DNA of 64,000 bases, taken from contig JAMCTX010000011.1 of the NCBI GenBank assembly GCA_023381255.1, positions 60,413-124,412 of the forward strand. The letters run 5' to 3'. Positions 35,196 to 42,567 of the stretch are shown piece after piece. The stretch's first letter is position 1, and each line of letters begins with the position of its first letter. The DNA comes from Nitrososphaerota archaeon. GTDB lineage: Archaea > Thermoproteota > Nitrososphaeria > Conexivisphaerales > UBA164. Under the pieces are notes generated by a model. The model was given only the letters and a program-made list of their open reading frames with translations. It searched no databases and was not told the origin of the DNA. Both the position numbers and the translations under genes were made by a program.

Positions 35196-35885
35196 TTAAT
35201 AATCAAGTGGCCCCGGATTGCACTCCTGAAGGTAAGGACACCGCCGGCATTCCCACACCCTTCCATCCAAATATGCCTCAGCCGGAGGAGGGTGCGCCAT
35301 GCTCATATGGTAGTCCAGCATCGCTGTCCTTTCATAAATTTTCCCCAGCCATCCGTTATCTTTACTTACGCTGAACGCCCTGACCTCGCCGCTCCTTTTG
35401 TTCCAGTAAAGCACAAACCCATCATTGACATTTAAAGAATGCAGGTAAATTTCAAGCTGAAGCAAGTGGCTCTCGTAAGGGGCATCCGGTATCCTGCTTG
35501 CAGATTTGACCTCTATCACGTACCTTTTGCCGTCCATATCAACTATGATTATGTCAACCCTTCCGCTCAGCCTTATCCTATCTGTAAAAATGAGCGTTAT
35601 CTTTTCTTCAACGCTTTCGACTGTTGTGGATTCGCTGAATGCACTTGCAACAATTTCATGCACGCCCTGGCCTGTCATAAAAACAGCAAGATTCTCGGGA
35701 GTAGCTCTTTCACCAATTGTGTAAATATAAAACTGCTTTCTCAAGCAGGAACCCAAGTAAGATGGATAATAGGTTCCAGAATCTCTTGTATGGCCCTGGG
35801 CTTCCTTCTTCCACAACGAAATAAGCCCTGATTTTAACAGGTCCTCAACCCTTTGTTCATTTTCCTGACGCGAGTTGCTTGGCAC
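35196..35885 (-). CDS. Cas4-like PD-(D/E)xK nuclease with FeS-type cysteines (no CRISPR nearby)
   Basis: The 229-residue protein has the Cas4/RecB-nuclease layout. The first cysteine is in 'YLGSCLRKQFY', a catalytic His region is 'GQGVHEIVASAF', and the Asp is in 'LSGRVDIIIV'. The ExK is in 'YVIEVKSASR', then comes 'HLLQLEIYLHSL', and the C-terminal three-Cys cluster is 'WECRRCPYLQEC'. Four cysteines suit an Fe-S cluster. No cas1, cas2 or array is present in the window, so a repair role is as likely as an adaptation role. It is flanked by pgk and the trp promoter, all on the same strand. Confidence 0.8.
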   Translation of the reverse strand: MPSNSRQENEQRVEDLLKSGLISLWKKEAQGHTRDSGTYYPSYLGSCLRKQFYIYTIGERATPENLAVFMTGQGVHEIVASAFSESTTVESVEEKITLIFTDRIRLSGRVDIIIVDMDGKRYVIEVKSASRIPDAPYESHLLQLEIYLHSLNVNDGFVLYWNKRSGEVRAFSVSKDNGWLGKIYERTAMLDYHMSMAHPPPAEAYLDGRVWECRRCPYLQECNPGPLDY

Positions 35886-35887
35886 AG

Positions 35888-37135
35888 CTAAATTTCCTGC
35901 TGCCTCAATATTACCTTTTCCTGATATTCGTTTTTCTTTATCCTGGATGCAGAATATTCAAGCGCTTCAAATAGCGGCAGAGGCTTGCCAGAAAGGTACT
36001 GTATCAGGGCGCCGCCAGCCGTGCTCACATGGTCTATCCAGTTTGCTATTTTTAGCCTCTGCATGGCTGTTGACAGGTGACCGCCGCTTACGATGCTTGT
36101 TGCAGAGCTCTTTGCAACAGAAAGAAGCAACTCTTCGGTTCCCAGTTCAAACCCCTTTATCTCAAAAGCGCTCGGCGGACCACTTATAAAGACGGTTCCG
36201 CTGCCCTTGATTATCCTTGAATACCTTTTGATTGTTTTATCTCCAATATCAAGCACCTTAACCCCCTTTGGCACGCTTTTTACTTCCGCCTCTTTTCTCT
36301 GGCCATCAGGGCCCATATAAGCAAGGTCGTGCGGCATTTCTATAACTGACGGATATTCATCCAGAAGGTACCTCGCTGCAGCCAAATACCTTGTTTCTTC
36401 ATCTGAAAGCTGAGGGCTCAGCTTTCCTGCCGCGCTTAAAAAGAGCAGTCCCAACCTGCCGGTTGCAAGCACCTTGTCGGCCTTGCCATTTTTTATCAGC
36501 GCAGTCATTGCTTCTATTCTGTCACCGACCTTGGTCCCTCCCAAGACAGTAGTGTAGGGACCCTTTTCAAATCGCGTAACCCTAGTAAGACCCTTCAGTT
36601 CCCGTACTATCAACCTGCCTGCTATTGCAGGAATGTAATACGGAAATCCGACAATTGAAGGATGAGACCTGTGTGCTGTTGGAAAGGCATCCAGAACAAA
36701 AAGGTCAAACATGGAATAAAGCTTTTTTACAAATACAGTGTTGGCAGCTTCTTCCATGGATAGCTCAAGGTTTTCCTCAGACAGGAGCCTCAGGTTATCC
36801 AAAAGCAGTATTTCGCCCCTTTTCAGGCTTTTAATTTCATTGATTGCCTGAGGACCTATTATATCAGCAACGTACCTGACCTCCTTATTAAGTAATTGAG
36901 AAAGTATTGCGGCGTGCTTTTCCAACTCAATAAAATCTGGCCTGCCTACCCTTCCCTGATGAGAAATCACTACAGCTCTTGCATCTGCAAGGTCCCTTAG
37001 GGAAACTGTTGCCTCTTCAAGCCTCACCTTTTCGATCAGATTACCGCTTACATCAACCGGAGTGTTGAGGTCTGACCTCATCAAGACCAGTTTGTCCTCT
37101 GTTTCAACATCATCTAAAGTGTAATATTTAACCAC
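35888..37135 (-). CDS. pgk: Phosphoglycerate kinase
   Basis: The product is 415 residues from GTG 37135. Motifs are 'VLMRSDLNTPVD' (substrate-binding RxDxN), 'ISHQGRVGRPDF', 'YTTVLGGTKVGDRI' and 'SFIVSGGHLSTAM'-like 'TSIVSGGHLST'. The frame is open further upstream to 37312, but those codons show no PGK likeness. TTTAAA at 37160-37165 is about 27 bases before the GTG, arguing for this leaderless start. It catalyses 1,3-BPG/3-PG interconversion. With GapN also present, it may serve mainly gluconeogenesis. Confidence 0.93.
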   Translation of the reverse strand: MVKYYTLDDVETEDKLVLMRSDLNTPVDVSGNLIEKVRLEEATVSLRDLADARAVVISHQGRVGRPDFIELEKHAAILSQLLNKEVRYVADIIGPQAINEIKSLKRGEILLLDNLRLLSEENLELSMEEAANTVFVKKLYSMFDLFVLDAFPTAHRSHPSIVGFPYYIPAIAGRLIVRELKGLTRVTRFEKGPYTTVLGGTKVGDRIEAMTALIKNGKADKVLATGRLGLLFLSAAGKLSPQLSDEETRYLAAARYLLDEYPSVIEMPHDLAYMGPDGQRKEAEVKSVPKGVKVLDIGDKTIKRYSRIIKGSGTVFISGPPSAFEIKGFELGTEELLLSVAKSSATSIVSGGHLSTAMQRLKIANWIDHVSTAGGALIQYLSGKPLPLFEALEYSASRIKKNEYQEKVILRQQEI

Positions 37136-37159
37136 GTTAAATCCAACCCAACGGATTGA

Positions 37160-37165
37160 TTTAAA
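37160..37165 (-). promoter_or_regulatory. TATA box of pgk
   Basis: TTTAAA (within GTTTAAATC on the minus strand) is 27 bases from GTG 37135. It decides the start, since the longer reading frame would begin upstream of this promoter. Confidence 0.5.
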
Positions 37166-37271
37166 CATTTTTTTTAACCAAAAAATATACTCGTCAAGGG
37201 ATTTAACAAAGATGGGAATGTTTATTACCGTGGATTTCCAACCATTAAAAATCTTAAATGGTTGATAAAAC

Positions 37272-38108
37272 ATGCAGAACTTTGGATCATCTGGCAATGG
37301 ACTGGTTGGCATATCTATAAATCAAAACAAGTTTGCCATTAACGTGCAGGGAGCGCTGTGCGCCATTAGGGAGTCAATTGAAAGCGGATCCCCAATACTT
37401 GACTTAAGGCAGAGCTGGCTCTATCCTGAAATAGCAAGCAGGGTGAAGAGCCTTTTAATAGAGGTTAAAAATAGAAATGTCATTATATCAGCTCAGGTAA
37501 CAAGAATATATCCCGGGTTCGATGAGGTTATCAAGCAGGTTGAAACCATCAGGAACCGCCTCGGAATAAGGCAGCTGGATATTCTTGAAGTTGGCACACC
37601 TTCTGTCCTGGTTAACCTGAGGGAAACGCTGAAGGCTGTGGAGCGCCTTTATCTTGATGAAATAATAGGAGGATTTTCACTTGTTGAAATTAAAGCCAAA
37701 CATATTAAATTGATCACTGAACTTAACCTGAACGCAAAGCTGCAATACATAAAGCTTGGCGTCAGTGCAAGGAGGCCTCTGATAAATCCTGATATACTTA
37801 AACAGGCAGTTCGCCTTAACGTTCCGATCTTTTCAACTGCGCCGCTAGATGGCGGCAGACTGACCGAAAATCACTTTAATGGCAGATTGTTCAGGCGCTT
37901 AAATGGAAAGCTGTACAGGGCACTGGATCAGATCTCAAAGAGCAGAAATATCTCATTTGCACAAATAAGCATTGCTTGGCTTAATTCAAAGGGCATAATT
38001 TCTGCGCCATCAACAACTTCTCCCAATCACGCATTTGAAGATATAAGCAGCAAACCCCTGAAACTAACGGAACATGAGCAGAAAATGATAGAAGAATCAA
38101 GTTCGTGA
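37272..38108 (+). CDS. Aldo/keto-reductase-like protein, probable pseudoenzyme
   Basis: The 278-residue protein has the AKR barrel pattern. Residues 'AIRESIESGSPILDLRQSW' correspond to the AKR helix and Asp strand, 'RNVIISAQVTR' to the Lys strand, 'RQLDILEVGTPS' to the His strand. The C-terminal 'ISFAQISIAWLNSKGIISAP' resembles the family's cofactor segment. The tetrad seems eroded: Asp is kept, Tyr is uncertain, Lys appears as Gln, and His as Gly. A redox role is therefore doubtful. It is divergent from pgk. The promoter CTTAAATGG lies close to the ATG. Confidence 0.6.
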   Translation: MQNFGSSGNGLVGISINQNKFAINVQGALCAIRESIESGSPILDLRQSWLYPEIASRVKSLLIEVKNRNVIISAQVTRIYPGFDEVIKQVETIRNRLGIRQLDILEVGTPSVLVNLRETLKAVERLYLDEIIGGFSLVEIKAKHIKLITELNLNAKLQYIKLGVSARRPLINPDILKQAVRLNVPIFSTAPLDGGRLTENHFNGRLFRRLNGKLYRALDQISKSRNISFAQISIAWLNSKGIISAPSTTSPNHAFEDISSKPLKLTEHEQKMIEESSS

Positions 38109-38314
38109 ACTGCGCCGCGCTAAACCACTTCAGTTTCGTTGACTAGCTTTCACAAACGAAATACTCTTGTATCCCACACGACGGTTCTGTCATATTTTGG
38201 TAATAGCACTCTTTACTAATTTTTTGCAATTTATTGTTTGCTTTAATTGCGTTCTTGCCGCATAATGGATAAAGGCACAAAGCATAAATTAATGCTGGTC
38301 GATGCGATGGTAGT

Positions 38315-38404
38315 GGCCGCCATGGTGTAGTGGTCAGCACGGGAGCCTGTGGAGCTCCAGACCCGGGTTCGATAGCGCAAAAGCCGAAATTCCCGGTGGC
38401 GGCC
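38315..38404 (+). tRNA. tRNA-His(GTG) with a 17-nt intron in the T loop
   Basis: G-1 and C73 (the His identity pair) bracket an acceptor GCCGCCA/TGGCGGC. Anticodon stem GGAGC/GCTCC holds loop CTGTGGA (anticodon GTG). The T stem CCGGG/CCCGG encloses 24 nt (38368-38391) instead of 7. The precursor folds as a strict bulge-helix-bulge: central helix TTCG/CGAA of 4 bp, 3-nt bulges ATA and ATT, and an inner GC/GC pair. Cutting after the second bulge base removes 17 nt and leaves a 7-nt T loop TTCGATT. No CCA is encoded. CATAAATTAA at 38283-38292 is the likely promoter. Confidence 0.9.
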
Positions 38405-38476
38405 TCCATTTACGCAACAAATGTGGCTGTGCTTAAGCGCCGGAGCTTTCTTGGAAGAAATTTCTGAACCCCTGAG

Positions 38477-39430
38477 GTGAACTTATATTGTAGCCTTGTC
38501 ATAAACCATGACATGGTAGGGTTGCAGGATTCATTTAGGGATAGCAAAGGCTACTCATATCACATTAAAGTCAAAAAGGGGACACTCAGCGGATACACAC
38601 TAAATGCAGGTAGCCCTGAAAGGGTTGAAATGGCGGCCAAGCTGCTTAATGGTTCCAAGCTTATAAGTTCCAATAGAGGTCTTCCAATTTACAGCGGAAC
38701 ATATGATAAAACGCCTGTAACGCTTTTTTGCACTGGAATGGGACCGGGTTCGGCAGAAATTGTTTATACGGAGGTGCTTACAAATATTGATCTGAAGATG
38801 TACAGGAGGCCAGTCGCAATAAGAGTTGGCACGGCCGGCAGCTGGAGCCCAATGGTAAATGTCGGTGACATTGTAGCGGAAACAGGAATAATAAGAAATG
38901 AGGGTGCTGGATTAAAAATAGCACCAGTTGAATGGCCTGCAAGGACTGACATGCTTACAGACCTGATAATAGCTGAAACTGCCAGCAAAATGGGACTAAA
39001 TAAAAAAATATGGTTTGGGCCTGGAATTACGAAGGATACGCTGTATGCAGATGAAGAGCCTGAAAGTAGGTCAGCAATTCCCTGGCAAATTGAAGCAAAA
39101 CAGAAATCATACGACAACATGGGGGCTTTAAGCACGTCGATGGAGTCTGCCCCAATGGCCCTCATCACGGAAATGTACAACAGGATGCTCTCTTCAAAGG
39201 GAATCAGGATTTCATTTTCCAGCCTGCTCCTGGTCGTTTCGCCATATTATGCAAAGGAAGAAAATGTTCAATTTAAGGTCACTGATGAAGACGAAATTTC
39301 TGCACTTAAACTGGGACTGGCGTCACTGAACAGAAAGAGGGAACTCGATGAGGCAATGGATCACGGGAAAAAGATAGATTTCGATGCACATGGTACTCTC
39401 AAGCTGCTTTATGAAAGGTTAACATATTAA
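38477..39430 (+). CDS. NP-I family nucleoside phosphorylase
   Basis: The 317-residue protein has 'YTLNAGSPERVEMAAKLL', 'TLFCTGMGPGSAEIVYTEVL', 'AIRVGTAGSWSPMVNVGDIV' and 'STSMESAPMALITEM', the phosphate and base/ribose sites of the uridine/purine phosphorylase family. It is longer than the 15056-15877 paralogue, with an inserted 'LYADEEPESRSAIPWQIEAK' stretch where specificity loops lie. The GTG start at 38477 follows GAGGTG; ATG 38513 is an alternative. Confidence 0.82.
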   Translation: MNLYCSLVINHDMVGLQDSFRDSKGYSYHIKVKKGTLSGYTLNAGSPERVEMAAKLLNGSKLISSNRGLPIYSGTYDKTPVTLFCTGMGPGSAEIVYTEVLTNIDLKMYRRPVAIRVGTAGSWSPMVNVGDIVAETGIIRNEGAGLKIAPVEWPARTDMLTDLIIAETASKMGLNKKIWFGPGITKDTLYADEEPESRSAIPWQIEAKQKSYDNMGALSTSMESAPMALITEMYNRMLSSKGIRISFSSLLLVVSPYYAKEENVQFKVTDEDEISALKLGLASLNRKRELDEAMDHGKKIDFDAHGTLKLLYERLTY

Positions 39431-39476
39431 TGAAAAATTTTATCACAACAAGGTTTTTAACGCCGCAATATCAAGA

Positions 39477-41120
39477 GTGAAAAATTGTTTGAAAAACATG
39501 AGCAAAAAAATCTACTGGAATGAACTTAAACATAATGGCATCTATGTGCCAGAACCGTACCTAGCGAAGGGCATTCCGTTGATTATTGAGGGTAAAAGGG
39601 TGACCCTAGGCGACGAAGGAGAGCTTATGGCATTAAATTTTGCAGGAAAGGTTGATAAATATATTGACGATGATATTTTCATTAAAAATTTTGAACATGA
39701 TTTTAAGAAGACCTTGCCCCCTGAGTTTCGCAAGTTTTCTGTAAAACAAATGGACTTTACTGAATTCAAAAATGAGATTGAAAGGCAGAAGGCAGCTAAA
39801 AAAACCATGACAAAGGAGGAAAAATTAATGATCAGGGCTGAAAATCAGAAGCTGAAGGAAAAGTACGGATATGCTGAGCTTGATGGCGAGAAGGTACCCC
39901 TGTCAACGTGGAGAATGGAGGTTCCTGGGCTGTTCATAGGCAGGGGAAACCATCCCCTGCGTGGAAGATGGAAGCCCCCCATTATGCAGAAAGATATAGT
40001 AATCAACCTGAGCAAAAATGCCCCAGTTCCACCAGGCAAATGGAAAGGCATAGTTCACCGACCCGACGTGCTCTGGGTAGCTTACTGGGATGACCCTCTT
40101 ATTGGAAAAGAGAAATACGTCTGGTTTCACGAGAGCGTTAACCTAATGCAGGAACGAAATAGGGCAAAGTACGATTCTGCGCTTGAGCTTGGCAGGAAGA
40201 TCGAACATATCAGGAAGCGCATAATGAAGGACATGAAGTCACGGGATCCTAAAATCAGAAAAACTGCTACTGTGGCTTACCTGATTGATTCGCTGTGCAT
40301 GAGGGTTGGCGACGAAAAGGAAAAAGACGAAGCCGACACGGTGGGAGCTACAACACTCAGAAAGGAGCACGTAAAAATATTAGAAAATGAAATTAAATTC
40401 AGGTTTCTGGGAAAGGACAGTGTATTGTGGGAAAAATCACTGAACAATCCCCCGGATATCTTTCTTGAAAATTTCAGGTATTTTACCTTAAAGTCAACTA
40501 CTGGGCAGGTGTTTGAAGGAATTAATTCTAGGATTGTAAACAGATACCTAGGTTCAATCGCCGGAGGGCTCACTGCGAAGGTTTTCAGGACGTACCACGG
40601 TTCACTGACCTATTTTAATTACCTAAACAGTGTAAAAACGCAGGAAATAAGTTACCCTGAAGACGCAGTTTACCATATAAAAATTGCAAACCTGATGACC
40701 GCTATCAGGTTAAACCATAAAAGAACCCCTCCTCCCACATACGAAAGCAGTCTCATGAAAAAGGAGGAAAGGCTGAAATATATTGTAGAAAATCCGCCAA
40801 AGAAAATTACGGATTCATACAGAAGGAGGGTGAAAAAGGCTGAGATGCAGGTGAAGCTGGCAAAGCTGATCAGAGATTATAACCTTAATACGTCGATGAA
40901 GAATTATATAGATCCCAGAATATCTGTCTCCTGGGCGTCAAAGACCAACCTGCCCATAGACAAAATATACAGCAAAACCCTTATTAAAAAATTTGAGTGG
41001 TCCAGAAGATCGAGGATTAAATGGGAAACGCTGGAAAGGCTGTTGAACCCGTCCGCGGGAATTATTTTAATAAGTGAACCGGTGATTGATTATAAATTGA
41101 GCATATCAGATAGAAATTGA
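39477..41120 (+). CDS. topIB: Eukaryote-type DNA topoisomerase IB
   Basis: The 547-residue protein aligns with the core and C-terminal domains of eukaryotic Top1. It has 'KVPLSTWRMEVPGLFIGRGN' then 'HPLRGRWK', the clamp 'EKYVWFHESVNLMQERNRAK', and 'LIDSLCMRVGDEKEKDEADT' (catalytic Arg-x-G). The C-terminal 'MKNYIDPRISVSWASK' has the nucleophile Tyr at about 477. It relaxes supercoils of either sign through a 3'-phosphotyrosine. The long charged N-terminal domain and much of the linker of eukaryotic enzymes are absent, as in thaumarchaeal enzymes. GTG 39477 or ATG 39498 is the start; TTTTTAA at 39454-39460 is the TATA candidate. Confidence 0.95.
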   Translation: MKNCLKNMSKKIYWNELKHNGIYVPEPYLAKGIPLIIEGKRVTLGDEGELMALNFAGKVDKYIDDDIFIKNFEHDFKKTLPPEFRKFSVKQMDFTEFKNEIERQKAAKKTMTKEEKLMIRAENQKLKEKYGYAELDGEKVPLSTWRMEVPGLFIGRGNHPLRGRWKPPIMQKDIVINLSKNAPVPPGKWKGIVHRPDVLWVAYWDDPLIGKEKYVWFHESVNLMQERNRAKYDSALELGRKIEHIRKRIMKDMKSRDPKIRKTATVAYLIDSLCMRVGDEKEKDEADTVGATTLRKEHVKILENEIKFRFLGKDSVLWEKSLNNPPDIFLENFRYFTLKSTTGQVFEGINSRIVNRYLGSIAGGLTAKVFRTYHGSLTYFNYLNSVKTQEISYPEDAVYHIKIANLMTAIRLNHKRTPPPTYESSLMKKEERLKYIVENPPKKITDSYRRRVKKAEMQVKLAKLIRDYNLNTSMKNYIDPRISVSWASKTNLPIDKIYSKTLIKKFEWSRRSRIKWETLERLLNPSAGIILISEPVIDYKLSISDRN

Positions 41121-41134
41121 AGTATTATCATCAT

Positions 41135-41153
41135 AACCGCATTTTTGCCGGTT
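41135..41153 (+). terminator. Small hairpin after topIB
   Basis: AACCG-loop(9, T-rich)-CGGTT lies 15 bases after the topIB stop. It could end or stabilise the topIB transcript, although archaeal termination does not need a hairpin. Confidence 0.25.
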
Positions 41154-41263
41154 AGCATCCTGACACTAAACCTTAAAAATCAGAAAAATTTAGCCCATGA
41201 CCAGCTATTTCACAAAAGCAGCCAAAAGTTTTTATTGGACCGCTGACAGAAATGCATTGTAAA

Positions 41264-41623
41264 ATGAAAAAGAAGGGCATTGGTCCCCTTGAGTTGAAAG
41301 TGCTCTCGGCGGTTTCGGAGCTGGAAAATGGAAACATCAGGGATATCTATGCAAAACTGTCCTCCGAGGAGGATGTCGCTTTAACCACCGTAGCTACGGT
41401 CCTTGACAGGCTATACAGGAAGGGGTTGCTGTCGAGAAAGCTGGTTTCAGATGGAAGGCCATCATACATATACAGCATTTCTGGCAATGCATTTGAAGAC
41501 AATATAATGCTGACGGATTTTATTAAGGCCTTTAAGCGGCCCTTGATGGCCTATTTTGCTTCAAACACCACAATGAGCGAAGAAGAGATAAAAAAACTGC
41601 TTAACAAGCTTGCCGGCGATTGA
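41264..41623 (+). CDS. BlaI/MecI/CopY-family winged-helix regulator
   Basis: The product is about 119 residues. It has 'GIGPLELKVLSAVSELENGN', 'ALTTVATVLDRLYRKGLLSRK' (recognition helix) and 'GRPSYIYSI' (wing), the BlaI/MecI DNA-binding domain, plus a short C-terminal dimerisation helix. In bacteria such repressors are cleaved after BlaR1 signalling. The neighbouring M48 membrane peptidase, 4 bases downstream, makes a BlaI-BlaR1-like pair. ATG 41264 is preferred over 41252 because the TATA run TTTTTATT at 41229-41236 predicts transcription from about 41258. Confidence 0.82.
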   Translation: MKKKGIGPLELKVLSAVSELENGNIRDIYAKLSSEEDVALTTVATVLDRLYRKGLLSRKLVSDGRPSYIYSISGNAFEDNIMLTDFIKAFKRPLMAYFASNTTMSEEEIKKLLNKLAGD

Positions 41624-41627
41624 CCAA

Positions 41628-42512
41628 ATGAACCCTGTTTATGGTCATCTTATTGTAAACGTTTTTGGTTTTCCGATATTTATAAATTTCAGGGTTATTC
41701 TGTTGAGCACTGTCATTTCGCTGATAGGCGCAATGCTGGTTATTATATTGCAGGAAAACAGGAGGCTTGCAATAAATGTTGGCCTTATTACCGTTTTTGC
41801 ATCTTTCATACCATACCTTATGGATTACATAAGAATAGTCATGGTGAGGCTGTTTAGAATACTTTTTTATCCGTTTGCATTGCCACATTTAAGATATGTT
41901 TTCTTAATACATAACCCCGAAACCTGGGGCATTGTTGCCGGAATCTCCTTGATTCTGGTAGGATATTATAGAACATCCCAAACCAATGGACTCAGGCCTC
42001 TGGACAATGATAAAATCCTGGGTTATGTTAAAACGATTGCTGAAGGGTTGAATGCAAAAGTGCCCAGAGTTTACTATTATGATGAGAGTTCACCAAACCT
42101 ATATACAAACGGATCAAATAGCAATCCCTATATTGCCATTTCCATAGGCGCTCTGGAACTCTTTACAGATGAAGAAATGAAAGCTGCGCTGGCGCATGAA
42201 TTTTCCCATATAAAAAACAACGAAAATGAAATTACATTGACAGCCATGGGGCTTTCTCTTGCAGCTCTGTCAAGCATTCCAAATTATCTGATAAATTACC
42301 TGATCAGGAGAAATTCAGAGTTTCTGGCTGATGAAAAGGCCGCCGCTATCACTGGGCCAAAACCAGTGATATCAGCGCTGCTGAAAGTTGCAAGCTTTAA
42401 ATCATCTGCCCCCGGCCTCTCCTTTGGCTTTTCCCTGTCAGATTACCTGACCGGCAGGCCAAGCCTTAAAGCAAGAATTGAGCACTTGATGAAAATATAC
42501 GGCTTAACCTGA
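41628..42512 (+). CDS. M48-family membrane metallopeptidase (HtpX/BlaR1-like)
   Basis: The 294-residue protein has four N-terminal hydrophobic segments and a zinc peptidase motif 'LAHEFSHIKNNE' (HExxH with E-F). The third ligand region is 'SEFLADEKAAAITG' (E-x3-D). The domain order fits HtpX-type M48 peptidases; no penicillin-binding sensor domain is present. Coupling to a BlaI-type repressor suggests regulated intramembrane or cytosolic-face proteolysis. TTG at 41610 would overlap the regulator; ATG 41628 is preferred. Confidence 0.82.
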   Translation: MNPVYGHLIVNVFGFPIFINFRVILLSTVISLIGAMLVIILQENRRLAINVGLITVFASFIPYLMDYIRIVMVRLFRILFYPFALPHLRYVFLIHNPETWGIVAGISLILVGYYRTSQTNGLRPLDNDKILGYVKTIAEGLNAKVPRVYYYDESSPNLYTNGSNSNPYIAISIGALELFTDEEMKAALAHEFSHIKNNENEITLTAMGLSLAALSSIPNYLINYLIRRNSEFLADEKAAAITGPKPVISALLKVASFKSSAPGLSFGFSLSDYLTGRPSLKARIEHLMKIYGLT

Positions 42513-42567
42513 ATCAACCCTTTATTTTAAAGAAAAGCAAAAAAAGGGGTTCGCTAAAATTAGATTT

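Noticed and set aside
35196-35885. CRISPR-Cas locus around the Cas4-like gene
   Set aside because: No direct repeats with spacers and no cas1, cas2 or effector genes were found in the window.
37136-37312. 59-residue N-terminal extension of PGK
   Set aside because: It has no PGK likeness, and the TATA box 27 bases before GTG 37135 lies within it.
38134-38161. TTTCGTT/AACGAAA inverted repeat after the AKR gene
   Set aside because: A 7-bp stem with a 14-base loop in an AT-rich region is expected by chance. It could be a terminator, but I cannot support it.
38143-38409. 88-codon minus-strand frame over tRNA-His
   Set aside because: It is antisense to a well-supported tRNA gene with no protein family resemblance.
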